In this document: positions 47,392 through 56,856 of the stretch, in pieces
Numbering within the stretch: the first letter of the stretch is position 1
Layout of the letters: each line of letters opens with the position of its first letter
Assembly: GCA_003211555.1 (NCBI GenBank)
Contig: QCSH01000002.1
Location: 1 to 64,000, forward strand
From: Pelagibacteraceae bacterium AG-470-G21
GTDB lineage: Bacteria; Pseudomonadota; Alphaproteobacteria; Pelagibacterales; Pelagibacteraceae
DNA length: 64,000 bases
Reading direction: 5' to 3'
Program-made: the position numbers and the translations under genes
The notes under the pieces: generated by a model
The model's database searches: none
Told to the model about the DNA's origin: nothing
What the model saw: only the letters and a program-made list of their open reading frames with translations

Positions 47392-47421
47392 CATATAGAG
47401 ACATATTTGATAATTTTCAAG
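47392..47421 (-). promoter_or_regulatory. Sigma-32 (RpoH) promoter of groES-groEL
   Basis: CTTG(AAA) at 47421-47418 is followed after 18 bases by TCTATATG at 47399-47392, the same layout as the hsp20 promoter (CCTATATG after 17). Two sites of this form in one window support RpoH control of both heat shock units. The leader is short (about 20 nt) and lacks the ROSE-like hairpins of hsp20. Confidence 0.78.
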
Positions 47422-47488
47422 ATCTTCAATAAATTTTATGGTCTAAAAAACTCAAGAATTTAGCTAATTTTTAAGCTATACCTCAAGT

Positions 47489-48304
47489 ATGCCCCAAAAC
47501 TTAGACAAAGATGGATTAAGATCTAAAATAAATAACTACGACTTATTTTTCATCGATATATGGGGTGTTGTGCATAATGGATTACAGATTTATCAAGACT
47601 CAATTGAAGTATTAGAAAATTTAAAAATAAATAATAAAGAATTTGTATTACTTACAAATGCCCCAAGACCAAATGCTACAGTTATTGAATTTTTAAAAAA
47701 GTTGGGACTTAATAAATTTTATGAAAATGTATATACTTCAGGTGAAGCTTCTCTAAAATTTTTAATTGAAAAATTTCATAATTTAAAGTTTTACCATATA
47801 GGACCACCAAGAGATTTTGACTTATTTAAAGAATTTGAAAAAAACAAAGTTTTAAATATTAAAAAGGCCGATTATTTTATTTGCACAGGATTATTTGAAG
47901 ATCATGAGACGAAACTAGATTATTATAGAGACTTACTTTTAAAATTCGTAAATAAAAAACTTATTTGTACCAATCCAGATCTAATTGTAGATAGAGGTGA
48001 TAAAAGAGAATTTTGTGCCGGATCTATTGCAAAAATATTTGAAGAAATTGGTGGAGAAGTAATTTATTTTGGCAAACCATATTCTCCAGTTTATAATTTA
48101 TCAGCTAAAATAAGTAACAAAAAAGTTTTATGCATTGGAGATAATATGAATACAGATATAAAGGGAGCAAATAATCAAAAATTTGATAATTTATTGATAA
48201 CAAGTGGAATACATAAAAATGAATTGAACATTGGTAGTATTGATAAGTTAGAAGAAAAATATGGAGTTAAAGTAAACTATATTCAAACAAAATTAAAATG
48301 GTGA
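47489..48304 (+). CDS. HAD-superfamily class IIA hydrolase (NagD/TIGR01459-like)
   Basis: This is a 271-residue phosphatase of the HAD class IIA type. The nucleophile segment is FFIDIWGVVHNGLQIY. KEFVLLTNAPRPNATVIEFLKKLG is the second motif, and the C-terminal metal site is CIGDNMNTDIKGANN. The length and IWGVxHxG pattern fit the TIGR01459 subgroup, whose physiological substrate is unknown. It overlaps ribF by 7 bp, so it likely heads the ribF-ileS-lspA transcript. Confidence 0.88.
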   Translation: MPQNLDKDGLRSKINNYDLFFIDIWGVVHNGLQIYQDSIEVLENLKINNKEFVLLTNAPRPNATVIEFLKKLGLNKFYENVYTSGEASLKFLIEKFHNLKFYHIGPPRDFDLFKEFEKNKVLNIKKADYFICTGLFEDHETKLDYYRDLLLKFVNKKLICTNPDLIVDRGDKREFCAGSIAKIFEEIGGEVIYFGKPYSPVYNLSAKISNKKVLCIGDNMNTDIKGANNQKFDNLLITSGIHKNELNIGSIDKLEEKYGVKVNYIQTKLKW

Positions 48305-49224
48305 GCAAAATTAAAATTTATAAAAACTTTGAAGTTCTAAAAAAACATCAAAATGCAATGATATTAATAGGTAACTTTGATGGACTTCACCAAGGGCATC
48401 AAAGATTATTCAAAGAAGCAGAAAAATACAAAAAAAAATATAAATCAAAAATTGGAGTTGTTACTTTTGATCCAATTCCAAAAATGTATTTTAATAAAAA
48501 AATTAGAAATTATAGACTTTCAAATTTAAATCAAAAAAGTAAATATTTTAGTGATTACGATGTTGATTTTCTGATAAATAAAAAGTTTGATAAAAGATTT
48601 TCCAAAATATCTTGCCATAATTTTATTAAAAATTTTTTATCTAAAAAGCTAAAAGCTGATTTTATTTTTGTTAGTAATAATTTTAAATTTGGAAACAAAA
48701 GGGAAGGTGATGTAAAATTATTAAAGCAAGGTCAAACAAAATATAATTATAAAGTAATCAATCCAAAACCATTATATAAGAATAAAAAAATTATATCATC
48801 GACACATATAAGAAAGCTAATCCAAAAAGGTAAATTGAAAGTTGCAAATCAGCTTCTATCTAGAAATTGGTCTATCGAAGGCACAGTTGAAAAGGGGAGG
48901 ATGATGGGAAGAAAAATTGGTTTTCCAACTTGCAATATAGACATAAAAAATTATGTAATTCCAAAAGTAGGTGTTTATGCAGTAGATACATATGTTGAAA
49001 ATAAATTAAAAAAGATCAAAGGAATTGCAAATATTGGATATAGACCTACTTTTAATCAAAAAAAGTTATTATTAGAGGTAAATTTATTTAAATTTTCTGG
49101 AAATCTTTATAATAAAAAACTAACTATAAATTTTACAAAATTTATAAGAGGAGAAACAAAGTTTAAAAATATTGGTGCTTTAAAAAAACAAATAAAAAAA
49201 GACATCATAATTGCAAAAAGATAA
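48298..49224 (+). CDS. ribF: Bifunctional riboflavin kinase / FAD synthetase
   Basis: This is a 308-residue enzyme making FMN and then FAD from riboflavin. The N-terminal adenylyltransferase (about 1-185) has GNFDGLHQGHQRL. VSNNFKFGNKREGDV is the FAD-synthetase signature, and SSTHIRKLIQKGKLKVANQLL closes that domain. The C-terminal kinase (about 185-305) has GRMMGRKIGFPTCNI and GIANIGYRPTF. Its ATG overlaps the HAD gene, and its end is close to the ileS start. The ribF-ileS-lspA order is widespread in proteobacteria. Confidence 0.95.
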   Translation: MVSKIKIYKNFEVLKKHQNAMILIGNFDGLHQGHQRLFKEAEKYKKKYKSKIGVVTFDPIPKMYFNKKIRNYRLSNLNQKSKYFSDYDVDFLINKKFDKRFSKISCHNFIKNFLSKKLKADFIFVSNNFKFGNKREGDVKLLKQGQTKYNYKVINPKPLYKNKKIISSTHIRKLIQKGKLKVANQLLSRNWSIEGTVEKGRMMGRKIGFPTCNIDIKNYVIPKVGVYAVDTYVENKLKKIKGIANIGYRPTFNQKKLLLEVNLFKFSGNLYNKKLTINFTKFIRGETKFKNIGALKKQIKKDIIIAKR

Positions 49225-49231
49225 TATTGAA

Positions 49232-51985
49232 ATGAGTAAAGAGCACATCAATCTTCCAAAAACTAAATTTTCAATGAAGGCAAACTTGCCAAATAAAGAG
49301 CCAAATTACATAGAATTTTGGAATGAAATTGATCTTTACAATTTACTCAGACAAAAAAGCAAGGGAAAAGAAAAATTTGTTCTTCATGACGGCCCCCCAT
49401 ATGCAAATGGAAACATTCATATGGGTACTGCTTTAAATAAAATTTTAAAAGATATAATTACAAAATTTCATCAAATGGATGGCAAAGACTCTGTGTACGT
49501 TCCAGGATGGGATTGTCATGGACTACCTATAGAATGGAAAATTGAAGAACAATACAAAAAAAATAAAAAAAATAAGAATGATGTTCCAGTAATTGAGTTT
49601 AGGAAAGAATGTAGAGAATTTGCAAATAAATGGATAAAAGTACACAAGACTGAATTTAGTAGACTTGGTGTAATTGGTGATTGGGAAAACTATTATTCAA
49701 CAATGTCATTCGGTGCTGAAGCTCAAATTGTTCGAGAGCTTGGGAAATTTTTAAAAGAAGGAAGTCTTTATAGGGGTTACAAGCCAGTCCTATGGTCTAC
49801 AGTTGAAAAGACAGCATTAGCTGATGCTGAAGTTGAATATATGGATCATGTCTCAGATACAATTTATGCTGCTTTCAAAGTAAAAGAATCCAGTTTAGAT
49901 TTTATCAAAGGTACGGATGTAGTTATCTGGACGACAACTCCATGGACGATTCCTGCAAATAAAGCTTTAGCCTACAATGCAGGATTAAAATATGTTTTGA
50001 TTGAAGTAAATGATGATAAAAATTTTATTAACAGAAAAATAGTAATAGCAAAAGATTTATTAGAACCATTTAAAAAAGATACATCAATTGGAAACGTAAA
50101 TGTCTTGGAAGAGTTCTCAGGAAAAGAATTTAGGAATACAATATGTAGTCATCCATTTTCTGAATTAGGATATGATTATGATATTCCTATGCTTGATGCA
50201 AATTTTGTTACAACTGAACAAGGTACCGGCATAGTTCACTGCGCACCTAGTCATGGACCTGACGATTTTAATTTATGTATAAACAATAATATTAAGGCGA
50301 TCGAAACTGTAGATGGCGATGGAAAATACACAAATGAGATAAAAATTTTTGAAGGCTTGCATATTTTTAAAGCAAATAATTTGATTATTGAAAAGTTAGA
50401 GGAACAAAAAAATTTAATAACGAGTGGAAAACTTACACACTCTTATCCACACTCTTGGAGATCAAAGGCTCCATTAGTTCATAGAGCAACTCCACAATGG
50501 TTTATATCTATGGAAAGCCATGGTTTAAGAGATAAAGCACTTAAGGCGATTGATAATACTGATTTCTATCCAGCTAAAGGGAAAGACAGAATTAGAGCAA
50601 TGATTGAGACTAGACCTGACTGGTGTGTATCCAGGCAAAGAGTTTGGGGAGTACCATTACCAATATTTATATCCAAAAAAACAGGAGAAGTTCTAGTTGA
50701 TGATAATGTTTTTGAAAATATTGCAAAGATTTACGAACAAGAAGGATCAGATTGTTGGTTTAACGAAGATTATCAACCATTTTTAGGTGATAAATACAGA
50801 GCAGAAGATTATGAAAAATTATCAGATATAGTTGAAGTTTGGTTTGATAGTGGATCTACTCATGCTTTTGTTTTGGAAAAAAGAGATGATTTAAAATGGC
50901 CAGCGTCTATGTATTTAGAGGGTTCAGACCAACATAGAGGTTGGTTTCACTCTTCATTACTAGAATCATGTGGAACTAGAGGTGTAGCACCATTTGAGAG
51001 CATACTTTCCCATGGTTTTGTTGTTGATGGAAAAGGTCTAAAAATGTCAAAATCTACTGGAAACGTTATAGCTCCTCAAGATATTTTAAAAAAATATGGA
51101 GCTGATATTCTAAGAATTTGGGTAGCATCATCGAATTACGCTGAAGATCTTAGAATAGACTATTCAATTTTAGATCAGCATGCAGAATCTTACAGAAAAA
51201 TTCGAAACACTTTTAGATATCTTTTAGGAAATATTCAGGATGATTATAAAAATCTAGATTTTGAAAATATCAAAATCGAAAACTTTGATTCATTAGAAAA
51301 GTTTATGCTTCATAGAATATATATAATAAATGAAAATTTTAAAAATAATTTTAAAGTTTACAATTTTCATAACTTATATAAAGAATTATTAAATTTTTGC
51401 ACTGTAGAACTTTCTGCCTTTTATTTCGATATCAGAAAAGACACCCTGTATTGTGACCCTCAGGATTCTAAAAAGCGAGAAAATTGTATTTTAATTTTAA
51501 ATATAATTTTACAATGCCTTTTAAAGTGGTTTGCACCAATATTATCTTTTACTACAGAAGAAATTTATCAACTAATTAAAAAAGAAAATGATCCTAAAAG
51601 TATACATTTGATAGATTTTGTATCAATTCCCGTATCTTGGAAAAATGAAGATTTAAATTCAAATTGGGATTATGTAAAAAAAATTAGAGATGAAGCAAAT
51701 ATTTCAATCGAAAATATGAGAGCTGAGAAAATTATTGGGTCCAGTCTCGAGGCAAACATTGAAATTAAGTTGAATAAAGAATTTTATGAAAAAGCAAAAG
51801 ATATTAACTTTTCTGAAATTTGTATTACATCCTCAGCCGTATTGATTAAAGATGAAAACATAAAAGAAAGTATTGAAGTTGTAGCAAAAAAAGCTCAAGG
51901 GACTAAGTGCCCCGTCTGCTGGAAAATCTTTGAAAAGAATTGTGAAAGACCAAACTGTGGACTTTTAAATTTAAATGGAAAATGA
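49232..51985 (+). CDS. ileS: Isoleucyl-tRNA synthetase
   Basis: This is a class I synthetase of 917 residues from the ATG at 49232. A TTG at 49211 would extend it by seven residues within ribF, and I consider it less likely. The HIGH-type motif is PYANGNIHMGTAL and the KMSKS motif is LKMSKSTGN. The editing domain sits between them with GTDVVIWTTTPWTIPANKALAY. A C-terminal zinc finger (CPVCWKIF...CERPNCGL) is present. It charges tRNA-Ile. The stop overlaps the lspA ATG by 11 bp, so the two are cotranscribed. Confidence 0.98.
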   Translation: MSKEHINLPKTKFSMKANLPNKEPNYIEFWNEIDLYNLLRQKSKGKEKFVLHDGPPYANGNIHMGTALNKILKDIITKFHQMDGKDSVYVPGWDCHGLPIEWKIEEQYKKNKKNKNDVPVIEFRKECREFANKWIKVHKTEFSRLGVIGDWENYYSTMSFGAEAQIVRELGKFLKEGSLYRGYKPVLWSTVEKTALADAEVEYMDHVSDTIYAAFKVKESSLDFIKGTDVVIWTTTPWTIPANKALAYNAGLKYVLIEVNDDKNFINRKIVIAKDLLEPFKKDTSIGNVNVLEEFSGKEFRNTICSHPFSELGYDYDIPMLDANFVTTEQGTGIVHCAPSHGPDDFNLCINNNIKAIETVDGDGKYTNEIKIFEGLHIFKANNLIIEKLEEQKNLITSGKLTHSYPHSWRSKAPLVHRATPQWFISMESHGLRDKALKAIDNTDFYPAKGKDRIRAMIETRPDWCVSRQRVWGVPLPIFISKKTGEVLVDDNVFENIAKIYEQEGSDCWFNEDYQPFLGDKYRAEDYEKLSDIVEVWFDSGSTHAFVLEKRDDLKWPASMYLEGSDQHRGWFHSSLLESCGTRGVAPFESILSHGFVVDGKGLKMSKSTGNVIAPQDILKKYGADILRIWVASSNYAEDLRIDYSILDQHAESYRKIRNTFRYLLGNIQDDYKNLDFENIKIENFDSLEKFMLHRIYIINENFKNNFKVYNFHNLYKELLNFCTVELSAFYFDIRKDTLYCDPQDSKKRENCILILNIILQCLLKWFAPILSFTTEEIYQLIKKENDPKSIHLIDFVSIPVSWKNEDLNSNWDYVKKIRDEANISIENMRAEKIIGSSLEANIEIKLNKEFYEKAKDINFSEICITSSAVLIKDENIKESIEVVAKKAQGTKCPVCWKIFEKNCERPNCGLLNLNGK

Positions 51986-52472
51986 AAAATTAAATAAACT
52001 TCTAATTGGGTTAGCATTATTAATTATTTGTTTTGCGTTAGATAGACTGACAAAAATCTATATACTTGATATTTTAATTGATAGTGGGAATGTAGATATT
52101 TATATAAACAAATATTTAAATTTTTATTTAGTATGGAATACTGGAATAGGATTTGGCTTATTTTCTTCTGAAAACAGTCTTTTTTACAATCTTTTTACGC
52201 TGATAATTGTCATAATTAATTTAGTAATATTATATTTTGCTTTCATAGAAACAAAAATTAAGTCTTTTTTTTTAATGATAATATTGGGAGGATCATTAGG
52301 GAACTTATTTGATAGATTATATTACAGCGCTGTACCAGATTTTATTGATTTAAATTATGCAGGCTATCATTGGTTTATATTTAATGTTGCAGATATATTT
52401 ATAACTATCGGCATTATATGCCTTATTTTATCTGAATTTATATTTTATAAGAAAAAAGATGAAAAAAAATAA
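51975..52472 (+). CDS. lspA: Lipoprotein signal peptidase
   Basis: This is a 165-residue inner membrane protein with four helices. The two catalytic Asp motifs are SLGNLFDRLYYSAVPDFIDL and YHWFIFNVADIFITIG, typical of type II signal peptidase. It removes the signal peptide from prolipoproteins after diacylglyceryl transfer, and would process the lipobox proteins predicted here. It overlaps ileS (11 bp) and the DUF3035-like lipoprotein gene (14 bp). Confidence 0.96.
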   Translation: MENEKLNKLLIGLALLIICFALDRLTKIYILDILIDSGNVDIYINKYLNFYLVWNTGIGFGLFSSENSLFYNLFTLIIVIINLVILYFAFIETKIKSFFLMIILGGSLGNLFDRLYYSAVPDFIDLNYAGYHWFIFNVADIFITIGIICLILSEFIFYKKKDEKK

Positions 52473-52776
52473 ATTAAAATTTATTTTACTTGTCATTTTA
52501 ATTCCTTTGTTAACTTATTGTGGAGGAGTTAGGGATGCGCTTGAAGGAAAAAAAAGATCCGAGCAAAATGACGAATTTTTAGTAAAGAAAAAAAATCCAC
52601 TACAAATGCCTCCCGATATGAACAAACTACCAATGCCAGGTGATGACTTAAAAGTAAGTGTCGATGAAGATAATGACGAAGTAAAAGATTTATTAAAAAT
52701 AAAAGACAAGAATGATGAAAATATCTCTGAAGAAGGATCTGATTTGTTAAATGATATGAAAAAGAAAATTCAATAA
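52459..52776 (+). CDS. DUF3035-like lipoprotein
   Basis: This is a 105-residue protein with a signal peptide and a lipobox-like LLTYC near residue 21. A Pro-rich region (KNPLQMPPDMNKLPMPGDD) and an acidic tail follow. A DUF3035 lipoprotein directly downstream of lspA is a recurring alphaproteobacterial arrangement, and this is a good match by position and the LxxPPDMxxLPxPG pattern. Function unknown. It precedes pgi with a 3-bp gap. Confidence 0.75.
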   Translation: MKKNKLKFILLVILIPLLTYCGGVRDALEGKKRSEQNDEFLVKKKNPLQMPPDMNKLPMPGDDLKVSVDEDNDEVKDLLKIKDKNDENISEEGSDLLNDMKKKIQ

Positions 52777-52779
52777 TAA

Positions 52780-53955
52780 ATGGAGACAGAAAATATTGTT
52801 TTCAAAAATTTTGAAAATAAAAAAAAAAATCTATATTTAAAAAAAAAATTAATTAAATTTTTAAATTTTAAAAACTTATTTAAAAAGTACCCATTGCTAA
52901 TTTCTTTAACAGATAAATATGATTATACTTTCGAAAAAGAAAAATTAAAAAAGCTGAAACAATACCCAGAATTCAATTTAATAGGTATGGGTGGTTCAAT
53001 TCTAGGAGCCGAGGCCATTTATGATTTCCTTAATCATAAAATAAAAAAAAAGTTCTTTTTTTTAAATAATTTACAAAACCGCAAAATTTCAAAATCTAAA
53101 AATAAACGTTTGAATCTAATAGTTTCTAAGTCTGGAAATACTCTAGAGACAAATTCAAATTTAAATTTAATTTTAACAAAGCAAAATAAGAATCATAATT
53201 TAATTATTACAGAAAATAAAAAAAATATTTTAAGCAAAATTTCACATAAACTTAAAGCTGACATAATAGAACATAAAAATTATATTGGAGGCAGGTATTC
53301 TGTATTGTCAGAAGTTGGCATGATACCAGCAGAATTAATGGGACTAAAAGAAAAAAAATTTAAAAGATTAAATTACCTAGCAAAGAACAAAAAATTTATG
53401 AATTATCTAGTTCAAAATGTTTCATCAATTTATTCAAATATCATTAACGGTAAAAATAATGGTGTAATTTTAAATTACGATGAAAAATTGGAAAACTTTC
53501 TAAAGTGGTATCAGCAATTGGCTGCAGAAAGTTTGGGCAAAAAAGGAAAGGGCTTTTTTCCAATTATTTCTACAATGCCAAAGGATAATCATAGTCTTTT
53601 ACAATTATACTTAGATGGACCTAAAAATAACTTTTTTACTTTTTTTAGTACAAAAGAAAAAAATTCTTTTAAATTTAATAAATCCTTTTTAATCAGTGAG
53701 TTAAATCAACTAAAAAGTAAAAATATAGATGAGGTGCTGTATGCTCAAAAAAAAGCTACTCAAAATGTATTTAAAAATAAAAGACTTCCGTTCAGAAGTT
53801 TCGAAATAATAAATAGAAATGAAGCGACTCTTGGTGAATTATTTGCTTTTTTTATTTTAGAGACATTAATGCTAAGCTCTCTGTTAAAAGTTAATCCAAT
53901 TGATCAACCATCTGTTGAATTAATAAAAATTGAGACAAAAAGAATTTTAAAATAA
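52780..53955 (+). CDS. pgi: Glucose-6-phosphate isomerase (short form)
   Basis: This is a 391-residue sugar isomerase-fold enzyme. GMGGSILGAEAIYDF, LIVSKSGNTLETNSN (SIS phosphate loop), YIGGRYSVLSEVGMIP, WYQQLAAESLGKKGKG (catalytic Glu region) and NPIDQPSVELIK (C-terminal signature) identify PGI. It interconverts glucose-6- and fructose-6-phosphate. It is much shorter than the E. coli enzyme (about 550), lacking N-terminal and insertion segments, but the active-site loops are present. Lys richness is high. It converges on rsmD with a 9-bp overlap. Confidence 0.9.
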   Translation: METENIVFKNFENKKKNLYLKKKLIKFLNFKNLFKKYPLLISLTDKYDYTFEKEKLKKLKQYPEFNLIGMGGSILGAEAIYDFLNHKIKKKFFFLNNLQNRKISKSKNKRLNLIVSKSGNTLETNSNLNLILTKQNKNHNLIITENKKNILSKISHKLKADIIEHKNYIGGRYSVLSEVGMIPAELMGLKEKKFKRLNYLAKNKKFMNYLVQNVSSIYSNIINGKNNGVILNYDEKLENFLKWYQQLAAESLGKKGKGFFPIISTMPKDNHSLLQLYLDGPKNNFFTFFSTKEKNSFKFNKSFLISELNQLKSKNIDEVLYAQKKATQNVFKNKRLPFRSFEIINRNEATLGELFAFFILETLMLSSLLKVNPIDQPSVELIKIETKRILK

Positions 53956-54513
53956 TAATTTTCCAAATATTATTTTTGATAATCCATACTTTTCTTCTCT
54001 TAAAATTTCAAAATTTTTTATAAATTTTTCTTTAAATTTTTTGTTTCTGTGAAGTAAAATTAATGTATTTTTCTTTGCAATTTTTAATTTATTAATTCTT
54101 TCTAATAAATTATTTATATTCTTATCTTTAAAAGGTGGATCCAAATAAATTAAATCAATATCTTCATTATTAATATCTTCATTTGATATTTCATATGCAT
54201 TTTTTTCGATTATATTTGTGTATTTGCTAAGATTAAAATCAGCTATATTTTTTTTTAATATTTTTAAAGTTTTCCTATAATTTTCAAAAAAATAAACTTT
54301 TTTTACACCTCTCGATAAACACTCAATACCAAAAGAACCTGAGCCTGAAAATAGATCTAAAATAATATCTCCATCTAGTTTAATTTTTTCATTATTAGAA
54401 TGCTCTAAGATATTAAATATCGATTCTCTAACCAAATCTTTTAATGGTCTTGTTGTTTTATCAACTGGATTATGAATTAATTTCCCTTTAAATTTTCCAC
54501 CAATTACTCTCAT
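53947..54513 (-). CDS. rsmD: 16S rRNA (guanine-966-N2)-methyltransferase
   Basis: This is a 188-residue SAM-dependent methyltransferase. It opens MRVIGGKFKGKLI. The SAM site is ILDLFSGSGSFGIECLSRG and the N-methyltransferase motif is LIYLDPPFKD. It methylates G966 of 16S rRNA on the small subunit. The gene overlaps the purD stop by 4 bp, so it is coupled downstream of purD. Confidence 0.95.
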   Translation of the reverse strand: MRVIGGKFKGKLIHNPVDKTTRPLKDLVRESIFNILEHSNNEKIKLDGDIILDLFSGSGSFGIECLSRGVKKVYFFENYRKTLKILKKNIADFNLSKYTNIIEKNAYEISNEDINNEDIDLIYLDPPFKDKNINNLLERINKLKIAKKNTLILLHRNKKFKEKFIKNFEILREEKYGLSKIIFGKLLF

Positions 54514-55775
54514 TCATTTATTACTTTGTAGCCGATATCAGATCTGTAAAAGCCACCTTCCCAATTTATTTTTTTGATTTCGTTGATAATTTCTTTCCTG
54601 CCAGAAGAAAAATTATCCGACAAATTTACAAAATTGAGAACTCTACCACCAATAGCTAAAACTTTATTATTAACTAATTTTGTACCAGCATGGAAAATAT
54701 AATGCTTTTCAGAAGATTCACTTTCATTTAAATTTTTAATTTCAATATTCTTATTATATTTTTCTGGATATCCTTTAGAACATAAAACAATACACATACT
54801 TTTTTTATTTTTCCATTTTATCTCATAGTGCTTTAAGTTTGAATTACAACAAGCATCAATTATTTCAACTAAATCGTTATCAATTAATGGCAATATTGTT
54901 TGACATTCTGGATCACCCATCCTTACATTATACTCAATTAAAAATGGTTCATTATTTTTTATCATTAAACCCGCATACAAAAATCCAACATATTTTTCGC
55001 CCATTGCACTTACAGCTTTTAACGTAGGATCAATAATTTTTTTTAAAATTTTGTCCTCCAATTCGTTATTTATAAGGCTTGAAGGGGAATAAGCTCCCAT
55101 CCCTCCTGTGTTCATGCCTGTGTCACCTTCACCTACTCTTTTATGATCTTGTGCTGTATTAAACGTTTTATAAGTAATCCCATCAGAAATAATGAAAAAA
55201 CTCATTTCATCACCTTCTAAAAATTCTTCGATTAACAACTGTTCCGTTTTTCCAAATTTACCACCAAATATGTCATTAATAGCTAATTCAGCATCTTGAA
55301 TTTTTTTACAAATATATACTCCTTTACCCGCAGCTATAACATCAGCTTTTACAACCAACGGAAAATTTGCTGATGATAAAAATTCAAAAGCCTCATCTTT
55401 TGAATTACAGATTTTAAAATTTGCAGTTGGTATTTTGTATTTATCACATATTTTTTTTGTAAAAATTTTTGAGCCTTCTAATTGAGAAACTTTTTTTCTT
55501 GGTCCAAATACTTTAATATTTTTTGACTCTAAAAAGTCCACAACACCTTCTACCAAAGGTTTCTCAGGTCCTACAATTACTAAGTCAATTTTTTTCTCAT
55601 TTAAAACTTCATACAATTCATGAAAATTTTCCAAATTTAAATCAATGTTAATAGATATTTTTTCTGTGCCTGCATTTCCAGGTATGCAGTATATTTCTGA
55701 TAATTTGCTTGACTTTCTCAGTTGATGAGCCAACGCGTGCTCTCGTCCTCCGCTACCAATAATTGCAATTTTCAT
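54510..55775 (-). CDS. purD: Phosphoribosylamine-glycine ligase (GAR synthetase)
   Basis: This is a 421-residue ATP-grasp enzyme joining glycine to phosphoribosylamine in step two of purine synthesis. N-terminal IAIIGSGGREHALAHQL, the ATP-grasp core FPLVVKADVIAAGKGVYI, the GDTGMNTGGMGAYSP signature and EYNVRMGDPECQ are all present. It forms an operon with rsmD. A 22-bp gap separates it from the divergent DUF2093 gene. Length is normal. Confidence 0.97.
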   Translation of the reverse strand: MKIAIIGSGGREHALAHQLRKSSKLSEIYCIPGNAGTEKISINIDLNLENFHELYEVLNEKKIDLVIVGPEKPLVEGVVDFLESKNIKVFGPRKKVSQLEGSKIFTKKICDKYKIPTANFKICNSKDEAFEFLSSANFPLVVKADVIAAGKGVYICKKIQDAELAINDIFGGKFGKTEQLLIEEFLEGDEMSFFIISDGITYKTFNTAQDHKRVGEGDTGMNTGGMGAYSPSSLINNELEDKILKKIIDPTLKAVSAMGEKYVGFLYAGLMIKNNEPFLIEYNVRMGDPECQTILPLIDNDLVEIIDACCNSNLKHYEIKWKNKKSMCIVLCSKGYPEKYNKNIEIKNLNESESSEKHYIFHAGTKLVNNKVLAIGGRVLNFVNLSDNFSSGRKEIINEIKKINWEGGFYRSDIGYKVINE

Positions 55776-55797
55776 TTAGTAAATATATATCTTAAAT

Positions 55798-55995
55798 ATG
55801 TTAAATAAGTTAGCAAAATTAAAATACTTAGCGAATAATTTTGAAATTATTGAAGAAGGCGACCATGTTGTTTGTGCTATTTCACAAAAAAAAATACCAA
55901 TTGAAAATTTATCATATTGGAATGTTGAGGAACAAGAGGCTTATTATTCATTCGTTGAAGCATCCATCAAAAGAGATTTATTAAATAAAGATTGA
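55798..55995 (+). CDS. DUF2093 family small protein
   Basis: This is a 65-residue alphaproteobacterial protein of DUF2093. It has LAKLKYLANNFEIIEEGDHVVCAISQKKIPIENLSYWNVEEQEAYYS, with the YWN-x-E-x-QEAY motif. Its function is unknown. It is commonly encoded beside lpxK and LPS genes in this class, and here it abuts the lpxL-type gene (stops adjacent). It is short enough to be missed by gene callers. Confidence 0.85.
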   Translation: MLNKLAKLKYLANNFEIIEEGDHVVCAISQKKIPIENLSYWNVEEQEAYYSFVEASIKRDLLNKD

Positions 55996-56856
55996 TTATT
56001 TCTTCCACCTATCATGCGTCCAGATCCATTGATCTACGTTTTTTAATATCATCTTTTCAAGAATTTTATTTAAATGCCCTGTAATTTCATCAATCGATTT
56101 TTTACTGCTAATTTTAATCGGCTCTGAAATATACATTTTAAAATAATATTTTCTCTCTCTTTCAATGTATATTGGTACTAAATCACAGCTATACTTTTTG
56201 ATTAATTGAGCGGGTATTGTCGTCGTGCTAGCTGGCTTGCCAAAGAAATTTGTTTTTATACCTTCCCTAACTCTTTGATCAATCATTAACGCAACTGAAT
56301 TACCTTTATTTAAATTTTCAATAATCTTTCTAGTTCCTGATCTTCCTTTTTCAATTTGGTTTTTACATATAAATTTTTTTCTAATCCTCTCCATTGTTTT
56401 ATTCAGATATATATTGTTTAAAGGTCTATAAATCGCGCATAAATCTATCCCTGCCTTCTCTATTTGTAGTGCCATCAATTCAAAATTATTAAAATGACCA
56501 GAGATAAAAACAGCTTTTCTTTTCTCAGATTTTATTTTTTCCAAGTTTTTTAGACCATCTATTTTTATATAATTATTTAATTTATTATTTCTAAATTCTT
56601 CTAAGAATGGATATTCAGCAAGAATCCTTCCGTAATTACCATAAATGCTACTTACAATTTTGCTATATTTTCTTTTATCTATAACTCCTGATTGGTCTAG
56701 GTTCTGTTCAATTAATTTTCTAGACCTAAATATAGGCCCTAACAAACGACCAATAAAATTCCCAAAATTTGAGCCATTTTTATAGCCAATAATTTTTAAA
56801 ATAAAAAAAAATAATTTGATTAAAATAAATTGAATTAGATATAAAAATTTTCTCAT
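55996..56856 (-). CDS. lpxL: Lipid A lauroyl/myristoyl acyltransferase (LpxL/HtrB-like)
   Basis: This is a 286-residue acyltransferase with one N-terminal membrane helix (about 5-22). The catalytic HX4E is in ISGHFNNFELMALQ. GNSVALMIDQRVREGIKTNFFGKPASTTTIPAQL is the family substrate loop. It adds a secondary acyl chain to the lipid A precursor at the inner membrane. It is the last gene of the ubiA-msbA-waaA-lpxK-lpxL block. Exact chain preference is not determinable. Confidence 0.92.
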   Translation of the reverse strand: MRKFLYLIQFILIKLFFFILKIIGYKNGSNFGNFIGRLLGPIFRSRKLIEQNLDQSGVIDKRKYSKIVSSIYGNYGRILAEYPFLEEFRNNKLNNYIKIDGLKNLEKIKSEKRKAVFISGHFNNFELMALQIEKAGIDLCAIYRPLNNIYLNKTMERIRKKFICKNQIEKGRSGTRKIIENLNKGNSVALMIDQRVREGIKTNFFGKPASTTTIPAQLIKKYSCDLVPIYIERERKYYFKMYISEPIKISSKKSIDEITGHLNKILEKMILKNVDQWIWTHDRWKK

